64,000 nucleotides of DNA from Saccharopolyspora kobensis (GTDB lineage: Bacteria; Actinomycetota; Actinomycetes; Mycobacteriales; Pseudonocardiaceae), in the NCBI RefSeq assembly GCF_900108315.1, contig NZ_FNVB01000015.1:1-64000 (forward strand), given 5' to 3'. Position numbers and translations under genes: made by a program. The stretch's first letter is position 1. The number at the start of each line of letters is the position of its first letter. Of this stretch, positions 57,489 through 64,000 are shown in pieces. Below the pieces are notes generated by a model, which did no database searches, had not been told where the DNA came from, and saw only the letters and a program-made list of their open reading frames with translations.

Positions 57489-58481
57489 TCAGCCGCGCCA
57501 CCGCAGAGTCGCGAGGATCGCGCGGTGGTCGGCGCCCGGCAGCGGGAAGACCTCGAAGGCCTGCGGGGTCAGCTCCGGTGTGGTGAGGACGTGGTCGATC
57601 GTCACCGGCGGCGGGAACCAGCCCTTCGGCCAGGTCGCGCTCAGCCCCGCGCCGGTGGCCGCCGCGGCGTCGGTGTAGCCGCGGCCGATCAGGTCGCCGA
57701 GCCGGGAGTGGTCGAGCGTCGCGTTGAAGTCGCCCGCCAGCACTCGCGGCGTGCCGTTCAGCGGCAGCTGCCCCAGCTCGGTCATCTCGCGCCGCCACAC
57801 GTCGTAGGTGTCGCGCCCCATCGGGTACAGCGGGTGCACCGCGACGATCTCCACCGGTGGGCTGCCCGGCCGGTCCAGCAGCGCTGACGGCTGGGCGAGC
57901 GTCGACTCCGGCACCAGGTCCAGCTCGCGCAGCGGGTAGCGCGCCGCGATGCCCGAGCCGTCCGCCTTCGGGCCCGGGCTGAACACCCGGTGCGGCAGTT
58001 CGGCGCCCAGGTCCGCGCGGTCCAGGCGGTCCACCAGCTCCGGGGTGAGTTCCTGAAGGCTGAGCACGTCGACCTCGTGCCGCCGCACCAGCTCCACCAC
58101 CGCCGTCGCGTCCGCCTGACCGAAGTAGGCGTTGACCGACAGCACCCGCAGCTCGGTGCCCTGCGCCGGAGCCGCGCTCGACATCGTCCGCGGCGCGACG
58201 GAGAGCACGAGCAGCACCGTCACCAGGCCGACGACGAGCATCGTCAGCCAGCGGCGCAACAGCAGCCCGAAGAGCGTGAGCACCGCGCCGACCAGCACGG
58301 CGTACGGGGTCAGCGCCACCAGCGCCACGGTGTAGCGGTCGAACTCCAGTCCGCCCAGCGGCAGCGCCGCCCAAGCGAGGAAACCGAGGCTCAGCAGCAC
58401 CAGCAGGGCGGTCAGCAGCCGCCCGCCCGGCTTTCGCGGATCCAGCTCCTCTTCCGGCTGTTCGACCAACGTCCGCGTCAC
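57489..58481 (-). CDS. Membrane-anchored endonuclease/exonuclease/phosphatase (EEP) family protein
   Basis: 330 residues. Three N-terminal membrane helices (residues ~20-95) precede an EEP domain with VLSVNAYFGQADATAVV, DVLSLQELTPELV (metal Glu), VLAGDFNATLDH (catalytic Asp/Asn) and the final GADHRAILATL His. The active domain probably faces outward. Similar actinobacterial proteins are annotated as metal-dependent hydrolases of unknown substrate (phosphodiesters, sphingomyelin-like lipids or nucleic acid). GTG start at 58481. Confidence 0.88.
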   Translation of the reverse strand: MTRTLVEQPEEELDPRKPGGRLLTALLVLLSLGFLAWAALPLGGLEFDRYTVALVALTPYAVLVGAVLTLFGLLLRRWLTMLVVGLVTVLLVLSVAPRTMSSAAPAQGTELRVLSVNAYFGQADATAVVELVRRHEVDVLSLQELTPELVDRLDRADLGAELPHRVFSPGPKADGSGIAARYPLRELDLVPESTLAQPSALLDRPGSPPVEIVAVHPLYPMGRDTYDVWRREMTELGQLPLNGTPRVLAGDFNATLDHSRLGDLIGRGYTDAAAATGAGLSATWPKGWFPPPVTIDHVLTTPELTPQAFEVFPLPGADHRAILATLRWRG

Positions 58482-58511
58482 TCGCGCCCCCTGTCATCCG
58501 GCTCACCAAGC

Positions 58512-58555
58512 CTGTCAGCGCGCTGTGCGCGCGCTGTCAGCGCCCCTTCGGATAG
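58512..58555 (+). promoter_or_regulatory. Putative promoter region of the DrrAB-type transporter
   Basis: Direct repeats CTGTCAGCGC are spaced about 20 bp apart (58512 and 58533), followed by GATAGT at 58550-58555, which resembles a -10 hexamer. They lie 30-73 bp upstream of the ATPase start. A regulator is not identified here. Confidence 0.3.
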
Positions 58556-58584
58556 TGGGATGCGCAAGCCCTTGAGGAGGTTGC

Positions 58585-59532
58585 ATGTCATACGCGATCC
58601 AGGCCGAAGGCCTGGTCAAACGCTTCGGCTCCACCACCGCGCTGGCCGGGGTCGACCTCGCCGTGCCCGCCGGGACGATCCTCGGCGTGCTCGGCCCGAA
58701 CGGCGCGGGCAAGACGACCACGGTGCGCATCCTGGCCACCCTGCTCCGGCCGGACGCCGGCACCGCGACCGTCGCGGGCTACGACGTGCTCCGGCAGTCG
58801 GTCGCGGTGCGCAGCCGCATCGGGCTGACCGGGCAGTACGCCTCGGTGGACGAGGAGCTGACCGGGGTGGAGAACCTGGTGCTGATCGGCCGCCTGCTGG
58901 AGATGCCGCGCGGCGACGCCAAGGCGCGCGCCGCCGAGCTGCTGGAGCGGTTCGGCCTGACCGACGCGGGCGGGCGCGCGATCAAGACCTACTCCGGCGG
59001 GATGCGCCGCCGCCTGGACCTGGCCGCGAGCCTGGTGGGCCGCCCCGAGATCCTCTACCTGGACGAGCCGACCACCGGGCTGGACCCGCGCAGCCGCAAC
59101 CAGGTCTGGGACATGGTCCGCGACCTGACCGGCGAAGGCGTCACGGTGCTGCTGACCACGCAGTACCTGGAGGAGGCCGATCAGCTGGCCGACCGGATCA
59201 GCGTGATCGACCACGGCCGGGTCGTCGCGGACGGCCGCGCCGACGAGCTCAAGCGCCGGACCGGCGGGCAGACCCTGCAGGTGCGCCCGACCGATCTGGC
59301 GAACGTGCCCGCGGTGCGCCGGATCCTGACCGAGCTGACCGGCGCCGAACCGGCCGTGAACGACGAGAGCGGGCTGCTCACCGCCCCGGTGGACGACCCG
59401 GTGCTGCTGTCCACCCTGGTCCGCCGCCTGGACGACGCGGGCATCACGGCGGACGAGCTCGCGCTGCGCCTGCCGAGCCTGGACGAGGTGTTCCTGGCCA
59501 TCACCGGAAAACCAGCCGAGGAGGCGGCATGA
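58585..59532 (+). CDS. DrrA-type ABC transporter ATP-binding protein
   Basis: A 315-residue ATPase of the daunorubicin-resistance DrrA group. Walker A is GPNGAGKTT, the DrrA-like region is GLTGQYASVDEELTGVENL, the signature is TYSGGMRRRLDLAASL, Walker B is ILYLDEPTTGLD, and the C-terminal DUF4162 domain ends LPSLDEVFLAITG. With the downstream ABC-2 permease it should export a lipid, drug or other hydrophobic compound. The substrate is unknown. ATG at 58585 follows TTGAGGAGG. Confidence 0.94.
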   Translation: MSYAIQAEGLVKRFGSTTALAGVDLAVPAGTILGVLGPNGAGKTTTVRILATLLRPDAGTATVAGYDVLRQSVAVRSRIGLTGQYASVDEELTGVENLVLIGRLLEMPRGDAKARAAELLERFGLTDAGGRAIKTYSGGMRRRLDLAASLVGRPEILYLDEPTTGLDPRSRNQVWDMVRDLTGEGVTVLLTTQYLEEADQLADRISVIDHGRVVADGRADELKRRTGGQTLQVRPTDLANVPAVRRILTELTGAEPAVNDESGLLTAPVDDPVLLSTLVRRLDDAGITADELALRLPSLDEVFLAITGKPAEEAA

Positions 59533-59681
59533 GTCATCTCAGCTCTGTGCCCACCCAAGCCCCGCGCAACCGCGCCCCGGGGGAACGTGACGCAACCCAG
59601 CCACGAGGAACGGCGAAACGCGCGATCAACTCTCAACGCAACCACCACTGCGAATCGCGGAGAGGCGGGGCTGCCGCGTGA
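59529..59681 (+). CDS. Possible 50-residue peptide between transporter genes
   Basis: An ATG frame starting as ATGA over the ATPase stop and ending as GTGA over the permease start, 50 codons, beginning MSHLSSVPTQAPRNRAPGER. It is polar and basic with no hydrophobic segment or known family. The double stop/start overlap is what a coupled gene would show, but the composition is weak and some homologous operons have the permease start directly at this ATG. It could be a real small gene or a remnant spacer. Confidence 0.35.
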   Translation: MSHLSSVPTQAPRNRAPGERDATQPRGTAKRAINSQRNHHCESRRGGAAA

Positions 59682-60496
59682 CTGCCACATTGGAACGCAC
59701 GCCCGCCGCTGCTGCGGCGGCGCCCGAGAGCATTGGGCCGCTGCGCACGCTTCGGCACGGGTTGACGCTCGCCGGGCGGAGCGTGCTGAAGATCCGCAAG
59801 TCGCCCGAGGGCCTGATCGACGTCACCATCCAGCCGATCCTGTTCCTGGTCATGTTCGTCTACCTCTTCGGCGGCGCGATCTCCGGGGACACCGGTTCCT
59901 ACCTGCAGGTCACGCTGCCCGGCGTGATGGCGATGAACATGGTCTTCGGCAGCCTCGGCACCGGCATGGCGCTCAACACCGACATCAACAAGGGCGTCTT
60001 CGACCGGTTCCGCAGCCTGCCGGTGGCGCGTTCGGCGCCGCTGATCGGCGCGGTGCTCGGTGACATCGTGCGCTACCTGGTGTCGCTGGCGGTGCTGCTG
60101 GTGTTCGCCACGATCATGGGCTTCCGGATCCAGACCGATCCGCTGTCCGCGCTGCTCGCGATCGTCGTGGTGATCGCCTTCGCGCTGGCGATGTGCTGGA
60201 TCACGGTGTTCCTGGGGATGCTGATCAAGAGCCAGCAGGCGCTGCCGGGCGTGGCGATGGCGTTCATGTTCCCGCTCACCATGGGCAGCAACGTGTTCGT
60301 GCCGACGCACACGATGCCGGGCTGGCTGCAGGCGTGGGTGGGGATCAACCCGGTCACCCAGCTCGCGGACACCGCTCGCGGCCTGATGATCGGCGGCCCG
60401 GTCCTCGGCCCGCTGACGGCCACCGCGATCTGGATGGTGGCGATCGTGGCGGTGTTCTTCCCGCTGGCGATGTGGGCCTACCGCCGGCGGGTCTGA
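59678..60496 (+). CDS. DrrB-type ABC-2 transporter permease
   Basis: A 272-residue membrane protein with six helices of the ABC-2 fold. The family start is SPEGLIDVTIQPILFLVMFVYLFGGAI; then come MNMVFGSLGTGMALNTDINKGVFDRFRSLP, LGMLIKSQQALPGVAMAFMFP and GINPVTQLADTARGLM. It forms the channel with the DrrA-type ATPase. GTG start at 59678. It is convergent with the large AfsR-like regulator gene. Confidence 0.93.
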   Translation: MTATLERTPAAAAAAPESIGPLRTLRHGLTLAGRSVLKIRKSPEGLIDVTIQPILFLVMFVYLFGGAISGDTGSYLQVTLPGVMAMNMVFGSLGTGMALNTDINKGVFDRFRSLPVARSAPLIGAVLGDIVRYLVSLAVLLVFATIMGFRIQTDPLSALLAIVVVIAFALAMCWITVFLGMLIKSQQALPGVAMAFMFPLTMGSNVFVPTHTMPGWLQAWVGINPVTQLADTARGLMIGGPVLGPLTATAIWMVAIVAVFFPLAMWAYRRRV

Positions 60497-60505
60497 ACCG
60501 CACGG

Positions 60506-60544
60506 CCGGGTTCCTCCCGCACTTGGGGGGCGGGAGGAACCCGG
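60506..60544. terminator. Long hairpin between convergent genes
   Basis: A perfect 14-bp stem, CCGGGTTCCTCCCG with its complement, and an 11-nt loop. It sits between the permease stop and the regulator stop and abuts the latter. Confidence 0.75.
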
Positions 60545-63500
60545 TCACGCGCCCAGCGCCGCGCGCAACTCCTCGAACGCGGCTTCGCGGGAGAGGGCCG
60601 CGCCCTTCTCCCGCTCGGCGTCGTAGCTCCCGGTCAAGGTGTGCAGGAGGTCGCGCACCTCCGGGTCGCCTTCGTCGAGCTGGCCGCGCAGCGCGACCGC
60701 GATGCCGAGCAGCCGCGCCGCCGGTTCCGGCCGCCCCTGCGCGAATTCCGTCCTCGCCGCCTGCTCGGCGATGGCGGCGGTCATCGGCATGTCGCGGAGG
60801 TCCAGGCCGGTGACCAGCGCTTCGGCCAGTCCGGCTCGCGCGGCGTCGAAGTCGCCCTCGGAGGCGTGCAGCCGGGATTCGCAGATCTTGACCAGCTGCC
60901 GCAGCGGTTGCGGCGTCACGGTCATGTCGCCGACCAGCTCGCGCAGTTCGGCGATCCGCTCCCACGCCCCGGCGAAGTCCCCGGTCTGCCGCGCCACCTC
61001 GGCCAGGCCGCTCAGCGCACCGATCCGGTGGTGCGGGAACGCGTTCTGGCCGAATTCCGCGGCCCGGCGCAGCTCTTCCTCCGCGCCCGCGGGATCGCCC
61101 GCGCGCAGCCGTTCGAGGCCGATCCGCGCCAGCACCGACACCAGGTCGTCGGTGCAGCGCAGTTCCCGCAGGGTCGCGGCCGATTCCTGCAGCGCCGCTA
61201 TCGAGCCTCCGTGGTCGCCGCGCTGGGAGCGCAGTTCGGCCAGGCTCTGGATCGTGCTCGCGGTGCCCCACCGGTCGCCGATCGCGCGGAACTCGGCCAG
61301 CGACGCGAGCATGTTCTCCTCCGCCGGTCCGGGATTCCCGGTGTGCTCCAAACCCCAGGCCCGGCAGTAGAGACCGGCCGCGCGCGCCCACGGGTGCGCG
61401 TCCTGCAGCGCGGACTCGACGCAACGCTCCATTTCGGACAGTTCGCCGCAGAGCATCCAGGCCATCGGTTCCATCATCGCCGCGTACAGGTACCGCGATC
61501 GGGCGCCGGTGTCGCGGACCTCGGTCACCGCGGCGCGCAGGCGGGTGAACCAGTCCGGTTCCTCGGCGACCAGTCGCCGCATCAGCCCGACCACCGCCCG
61601 GCTCGCCGCCGGGGCCGCGCCCGGCAGCTCGGCGACGGCGTTGAGCCGGCCGATCAGCTCCTCGTGCTGCGCCGCCATCGACCAGTACCAGCACAACGCC
61701 GCCACCAGCCGGATCCCCCGGTCCGCGTCGCCGGACGAGGTGGCCCAGTGCAGGGCGGCGATGATGTTGTCGTGATCGGCGTCCAGCCGTTCCATCCAGT
61801 CGATCTGGTCGGCCTCGTGCACCTTCGGCGCGATGCTCTCGGAGAACTCGACGTAGTACGCCGCGTGCGAGGAGCGCAGCGCGTCCTCCTCCCCCGCCGC
61901 GTCGAGCTTCTCGGCGCAGAAGGCGCGCACCGTCTCCAACATCCGGTAGCGCATGCCCAGGCCCGAATCCACCGCCTCCACCAGGGATTTCTCCACCAGC
62001 GACAGCAGCACGTAGAACGCGTCGCCGCCGGTGATCTCGGCATCGGCGCACACCCCGGAGATGGCCTCCGGCGTGGCGCCGCCCGCGAACACCGACAGCC
62101 GCCGGGCCAACGTCTGCTCCTGCTCGGTGAGCAGGTCCCAGCTCCACTCCACGACCGCGCGCAGCGTCCGGTGGCGGGGCATCGAGGTGCGGTTGCCGTT
62201 GGTGAGCAACCGGAACCGGTCGTCCAGCCGGTCGGCGATCTGCCGCGCGCTCATCGCCCGCAGCCGGGCCGCGGCGAGCTCGATCGCCAGCGGCATGCCG
62301 TCCAGCCGGCGGCAGATCTCCACCACGTCACCGATGTTGTCCTCGTCCAGCGCGAACCCCGGGCGAGCAGCCGACGCCCGGTCCGCGAACAGCCGCACCG
62401 CTGCGGATTCCCGCGCCGCAGCGGTGGATTCCGGCAGCTCCAGCGGGCCGACGGGCAGCAACCGCTCGCCGGCCACCGCGAGCGGCTCGCGGCTCGTGGC
62501 GAGCACCCGCAGCTGCGGCGAGCGGCCCAGGACCTCCTGGGCGAACTCGGCGACGGCGCCGATCACGTGCTCGCAGTTGTCCAGCACCAGCAACGTCGGT
62601 TCCGCCGCGAGCAGCTCCCCCACCCGGCTCAAGGCGTGCGTCTTCGGGCCCTCCAGCAACCGGTTCTCGCGGATGCCCAGCGCGGTCAGCACCGCCGATG
62701 TCAGGTCCTGCTCGTCGCGCAGCGGCGCGAGCTCCACGAACCACACCCGCCGGTCGGACACCCCGGCCGCGGTTTCGGTGGCCAGCCGGGTCTTGCCCGC
62801 GCCGCCCGGTCCGAAGAGCGTGACCAGCCGGGCATCGGCCAGCTCCGCCCGCGTGCGCTCGATCTCCCGCTCCCGGCCGACGAAGCTGCTCAACCGCGTC
62901 GGCAGCACGGCAGGGCTCGACGACCGGCGCGGCTCCGGCTTCGGCGCGAGCGCCGGATCACCGCGCAGCATCGCGAGCTGCAAGTCCTTGAGCTCCTGCG
63001 ACGGCTCCACGCCGAACTCGTCGTCCAGCCGCCGTCGCAACGCCTCGAACACCGCCAGCGCATCCGGCTGCCTGCCGCAGGCGTAGAGCGCGCGAATCCG
63101 CAGCGAGGTGAGCCGCTCGCGCAGCGGGTAGCGCGCGCACAGGCCTTGCAGCTCGGGCACCAGGTCGACCTGGTGCCCAGCGCGCAGATCCGCTTCGATG
63201 CGATCTTCGAGCGCCGTGAGGCGCAGCTCGTCCAGCCGCGCCACCTGCGCTTCGGCGAACGGAGCGTCGAGGAAGTCGGCGAGCGCGCCGCCGCGCCAGA
63301 GCGCCAGCGCCTCGCGGAGCGAGGCAGCGGCGGCGTCGACGTGGCCGTCGCGGAGCAGGCGGCGGCCATCGGCCGCGAGCCGCGCGAAGCGGTCGGCGTC
63401 GACGTCGTCGGGATCGACCAGGAGGGCGTAGCCCGACGGGTCGGAGCGCAGCGTCAGCGAGCCGTCGAGCGCGCGGCGCGCGCGGGAGACGAGCGACTGG

Positions 63501-63688
63501 AGCGCGTTGAGCGCGCCGGCCGGCTGGGCGGAGCCCCAGAGGTCGGCGATGAGCCGCTCGGTGGCGACGGTGCGGCCGGCTTCGAGCGCGAGGCGCGCGA
63601 GGAGCGTGCGCACCCGGAGGCCGCCCACGTCGACCGTCCGGCCGTCGGGGGCGGTCAGCCGGAATGGCCCCAGGAGAGCGACACGCAC
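60545..63688 (-). CDS. AfsR/SARP-type regulator with ATPase and TPR-like region
   Basis: 1047 residues. The winged helix is at ~1-85 (VALLGPFRLTAPDGR, ALNALQSLVSRARRAL) and the BTAD at ~90-240. A STAND/AAA ATPase follows, with SSFVGREREIERTRAEL, Walker A GPGGAGKTRLA, LLVLDNCEHVIGAV (Walker B) and MPLAIELAAARLRAMS. A long helical repeat region fills the C-terminal 400 residues. It is larger than classic SARPs and similar to the group annotated as BTAD-containing regulators or LuxR-like predicted ATPases. The target may be the neighbouring exporter, but this is a guess. GTG start at 63688. Confidence 0.9.
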   Translation of the reverse strand: MRVALLGPFRLTAPDGRTVDVGGLRVRTLLARLALEAGRTVATERLIADLWGSAQPAGALNALQSLVSRARRALDGSLTLRSDPSGYALLVDPDDVDADRFARLAADGRRLLRDGHVDAAAASLREALALWRGGALADFLDAPFAEAQVARLDELRLTALEDRIEADLRAGHQVDLVPELQGLCARYPLRERLTSLRIRALYACGRQPDALAVFEALRRRLDDEFGVEPSQELKDLQLAMLRGDPALAPKPEPRRSSSPAVLPTRLSSFVGREREIERTRAELADARLVTLFGPGGAGKTRLATETAAGVSDRRVWFVELAPLRDEQDLTSAVLTALGIRENRLLEGPKTHALSRVGELLAAEPTLLVLDNCEHVIGAVAEFAQEVLGRSPQLRVLATSREPLAVAGERLLPVGPLELPESTAAARESAAVRLFADRASAARPGFALDEDNIGDVVEICRRLDGMPLAIELAAARLRAMSARQIADRLDDRFRLLTNGNRTSMPRHRTLRAVVEWSWDLLTEQEQTLARRLSVFAGGATPEAISGVCADAEITGGDAFYVLLSLVEKSLVEAVDSGLGMRYRMLETVRAFCAEKLDAAGEEDALRSSHAAYYVEFSESIAPKVHEADQIDWMERLDADHDNIIAALHWATSSGDADRGIRLVAALCWYWSMAAQHEELIGRLNAVAELPGAAPAASRAVVGLMRRLVAEEPDWFTRLRAAVTEVRDTGARSRYLYAAMMEPMAWMLCGELSEMERCVESALQDAHPWARAAGLYCRAWGLEHTGNPGPAEENMLASLAEFRAIGDRWGTASTIQSLAELRSQRGDHGGSIAALQESAATLRELRCTDDLVSVLARIGLERLRAGDPAGAEEELRRAAEFGQNAFPHHRIGALSGLAEVARQTGDFAGAWERIAELRELVGDMTVTPQPLRQLVKICESRLHASEGDFDAARAGLAEALVTGLDLRDMPMTAAIAEQAARTEFAQGRPEPAARLLGIAVALRGQLDEGDPEVRDLLHTLTGSYDAEREKGAALSREAAFEELRAALGA

Positions 63689-63735
63689 CTGCCCAGCTTC
63701 TCAAAGATGCCTGCTCCGGTGCTCGTCTTTAACCG

Positions 63736-64000
63736 TTACCGGCCGTTGCTGCGCAGCACCGAGACCGCATTGGCGGTCGCGTAGCCGCGCCATTCCAGGG
63801 CCGCCGCGTCGGAATAGCCGGTGAAGTCCACGGCCCATCCGCCGTCCTCGCGCTGGCCCCGTTCCACCCGGTCGAGGTCGGCGGACACGGCGTCGGGGTC
63901 CAGCAGATCGCGGACCGGGCGTCCGGGCTCGGGCGCGTAGTCGAGGAGGTGGAGGGTTTCGCCCTCCGCTCCGCCGACGACGGCGACGGCTCCGTCCGGC
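63736..64000 (-). CDS. C-terminal part of a prenyltransferase/squalene-oxidase-repeat-like protein
   Basis: The last 87 codons of a leftward gene running off the right edge, ending in TAA at 63736-63738. The end contains GQREDGGWAVDFTGYSD and AALEWRGYATANAVSVLRSN, a QxxDGGW-type repeat followed by W-R-G. This pattern is typical of alpha/alpha-barrel (prenyltransferase/squalene cyclase-like) repeat proteins common in actinobacteria. Catalytic features are outside the window. It lies 47 bp upstream of the regulator start on the same strand. Confidence 0.75.
   Translation of the reverse strand, partial: PDGAVAVVGGAEGETLHLLDYAPEPGRPVRDLLDPDAVSADLDRVERGQREDGGWAVDFTGYSDAAALEWRGYATANAVSVLRSNGR

Noticed and set aside
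1..64000. Prophage, integrative element or insertion sequence
   Set aside because: No integrase, transposase, phage structural gene or tRNA-flanking direct repeat was found; tRNA-Thr is intact without an obvious duplicated 3' end.

Overview
The window is high-G+C actinobacterial chromosome. The lineage looks like Pseudonocardiales, most probably Saccharopolyspora or a close relative. The evidence is a conserved block from rlmB and cysS through ispF, ispD, carD, lpqE, radA, disA, an Rv3587c-like gene and mutY to mhuD, in the gene order of Mycobacterium tuberculosis Rv3579c-Rv3592. An ectABCD ectoine/hydroxyectoine cluster, an OtsA plus OtsB-GH15 trehalose pair and two AfsR/SARP-type regulators agree with this. 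There are many GTG starts and strong purine-rich ribosome sites. One tRNA (Thr, UGU) is present, with no rRNA, CRISPR array, prophage or recognisable transposase.

Layout. 1-7 kb: a truncated proline-rich protein, an SGNH esterase, an AfsR-like regulator and an ADP-ribosylglycohydrolase homologue with altered metal ligands. 7-13 kb: a small K+ channel homologue, a znuABC zinc importer with a His-rich binding protein, a sugar-ABC ATPase and a LacI regulator. 13-17.6 kb: a five-gene operon of poorly understood families (DUF4178, DUF4247, a membrane protein, DUF350, membrane-anchored aminopropyltransferase). 18-24 kb: OtsB-GH15 fusion, OtsA, ThrE-type exporter, tRNA-Thr. 24-32 kb: FAD monooxygenase with a divergent WYL regulator, GH18 chitinase, GNAT, a 43-residue basic peptide, a RibD/DHFR-like reductase, a DUF2127 protein, an LAxTG surface protein and a secreted serine protease. 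32-36 kb: ectABCD. 36-42.5 kb: an AlgJ-like and an AlgI-like protein separated by a TIR-domain protein, a VOC protein and a PP2C phosphatase, then a scramblase-like protein. 42.6-54 kb: the conserved housekeeping block. 54-64 kb: a degenerate ABC ATPase with a YhgE/Pip permease, mhuD, an EEP-family protein, a DrrAB-type exporter, a second AfsR-like regulator and the end of a repeat protein.

The most unusual content is not in the genes but in repeated palindromic DNA. (i) A 44-bp A+T-rich palindrome (arms GCAATTTCAATTGAAATC and its complement around a GACGTC-like core) occurs six times. One copy lies in frame inside the aminopropyltransferase gene, where it encodes ISIEIERPISIEI. Copies lie on both sides of that operon. 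(ii) A separate 44-bp hairpin family (CCGTGAGCG...CGCTCACGG) occurs six times, mostly just downstream of genes. (iii) A 12-bp-stem CGGCGTGTCG hairpin occurs three times, always next to family (i). (iv) A roughly 80-110 bp intergenic repeat occurs in four clear copies. These look like uncatalogued intergenic element families. The in-gene copy resembles, in principle, the protein-coding palindromic elements known from Rickettsia.

Functional themes are osmoprotection (trehalose and ectoine), zinc uptake, cell-surface modification (AlgI/AlgJ-like acylation, LAxTG protein), nucleotide signalling and repair (DisA, RadA, MutY) and isoprenoid precursor synthesis (IspD, IspF).
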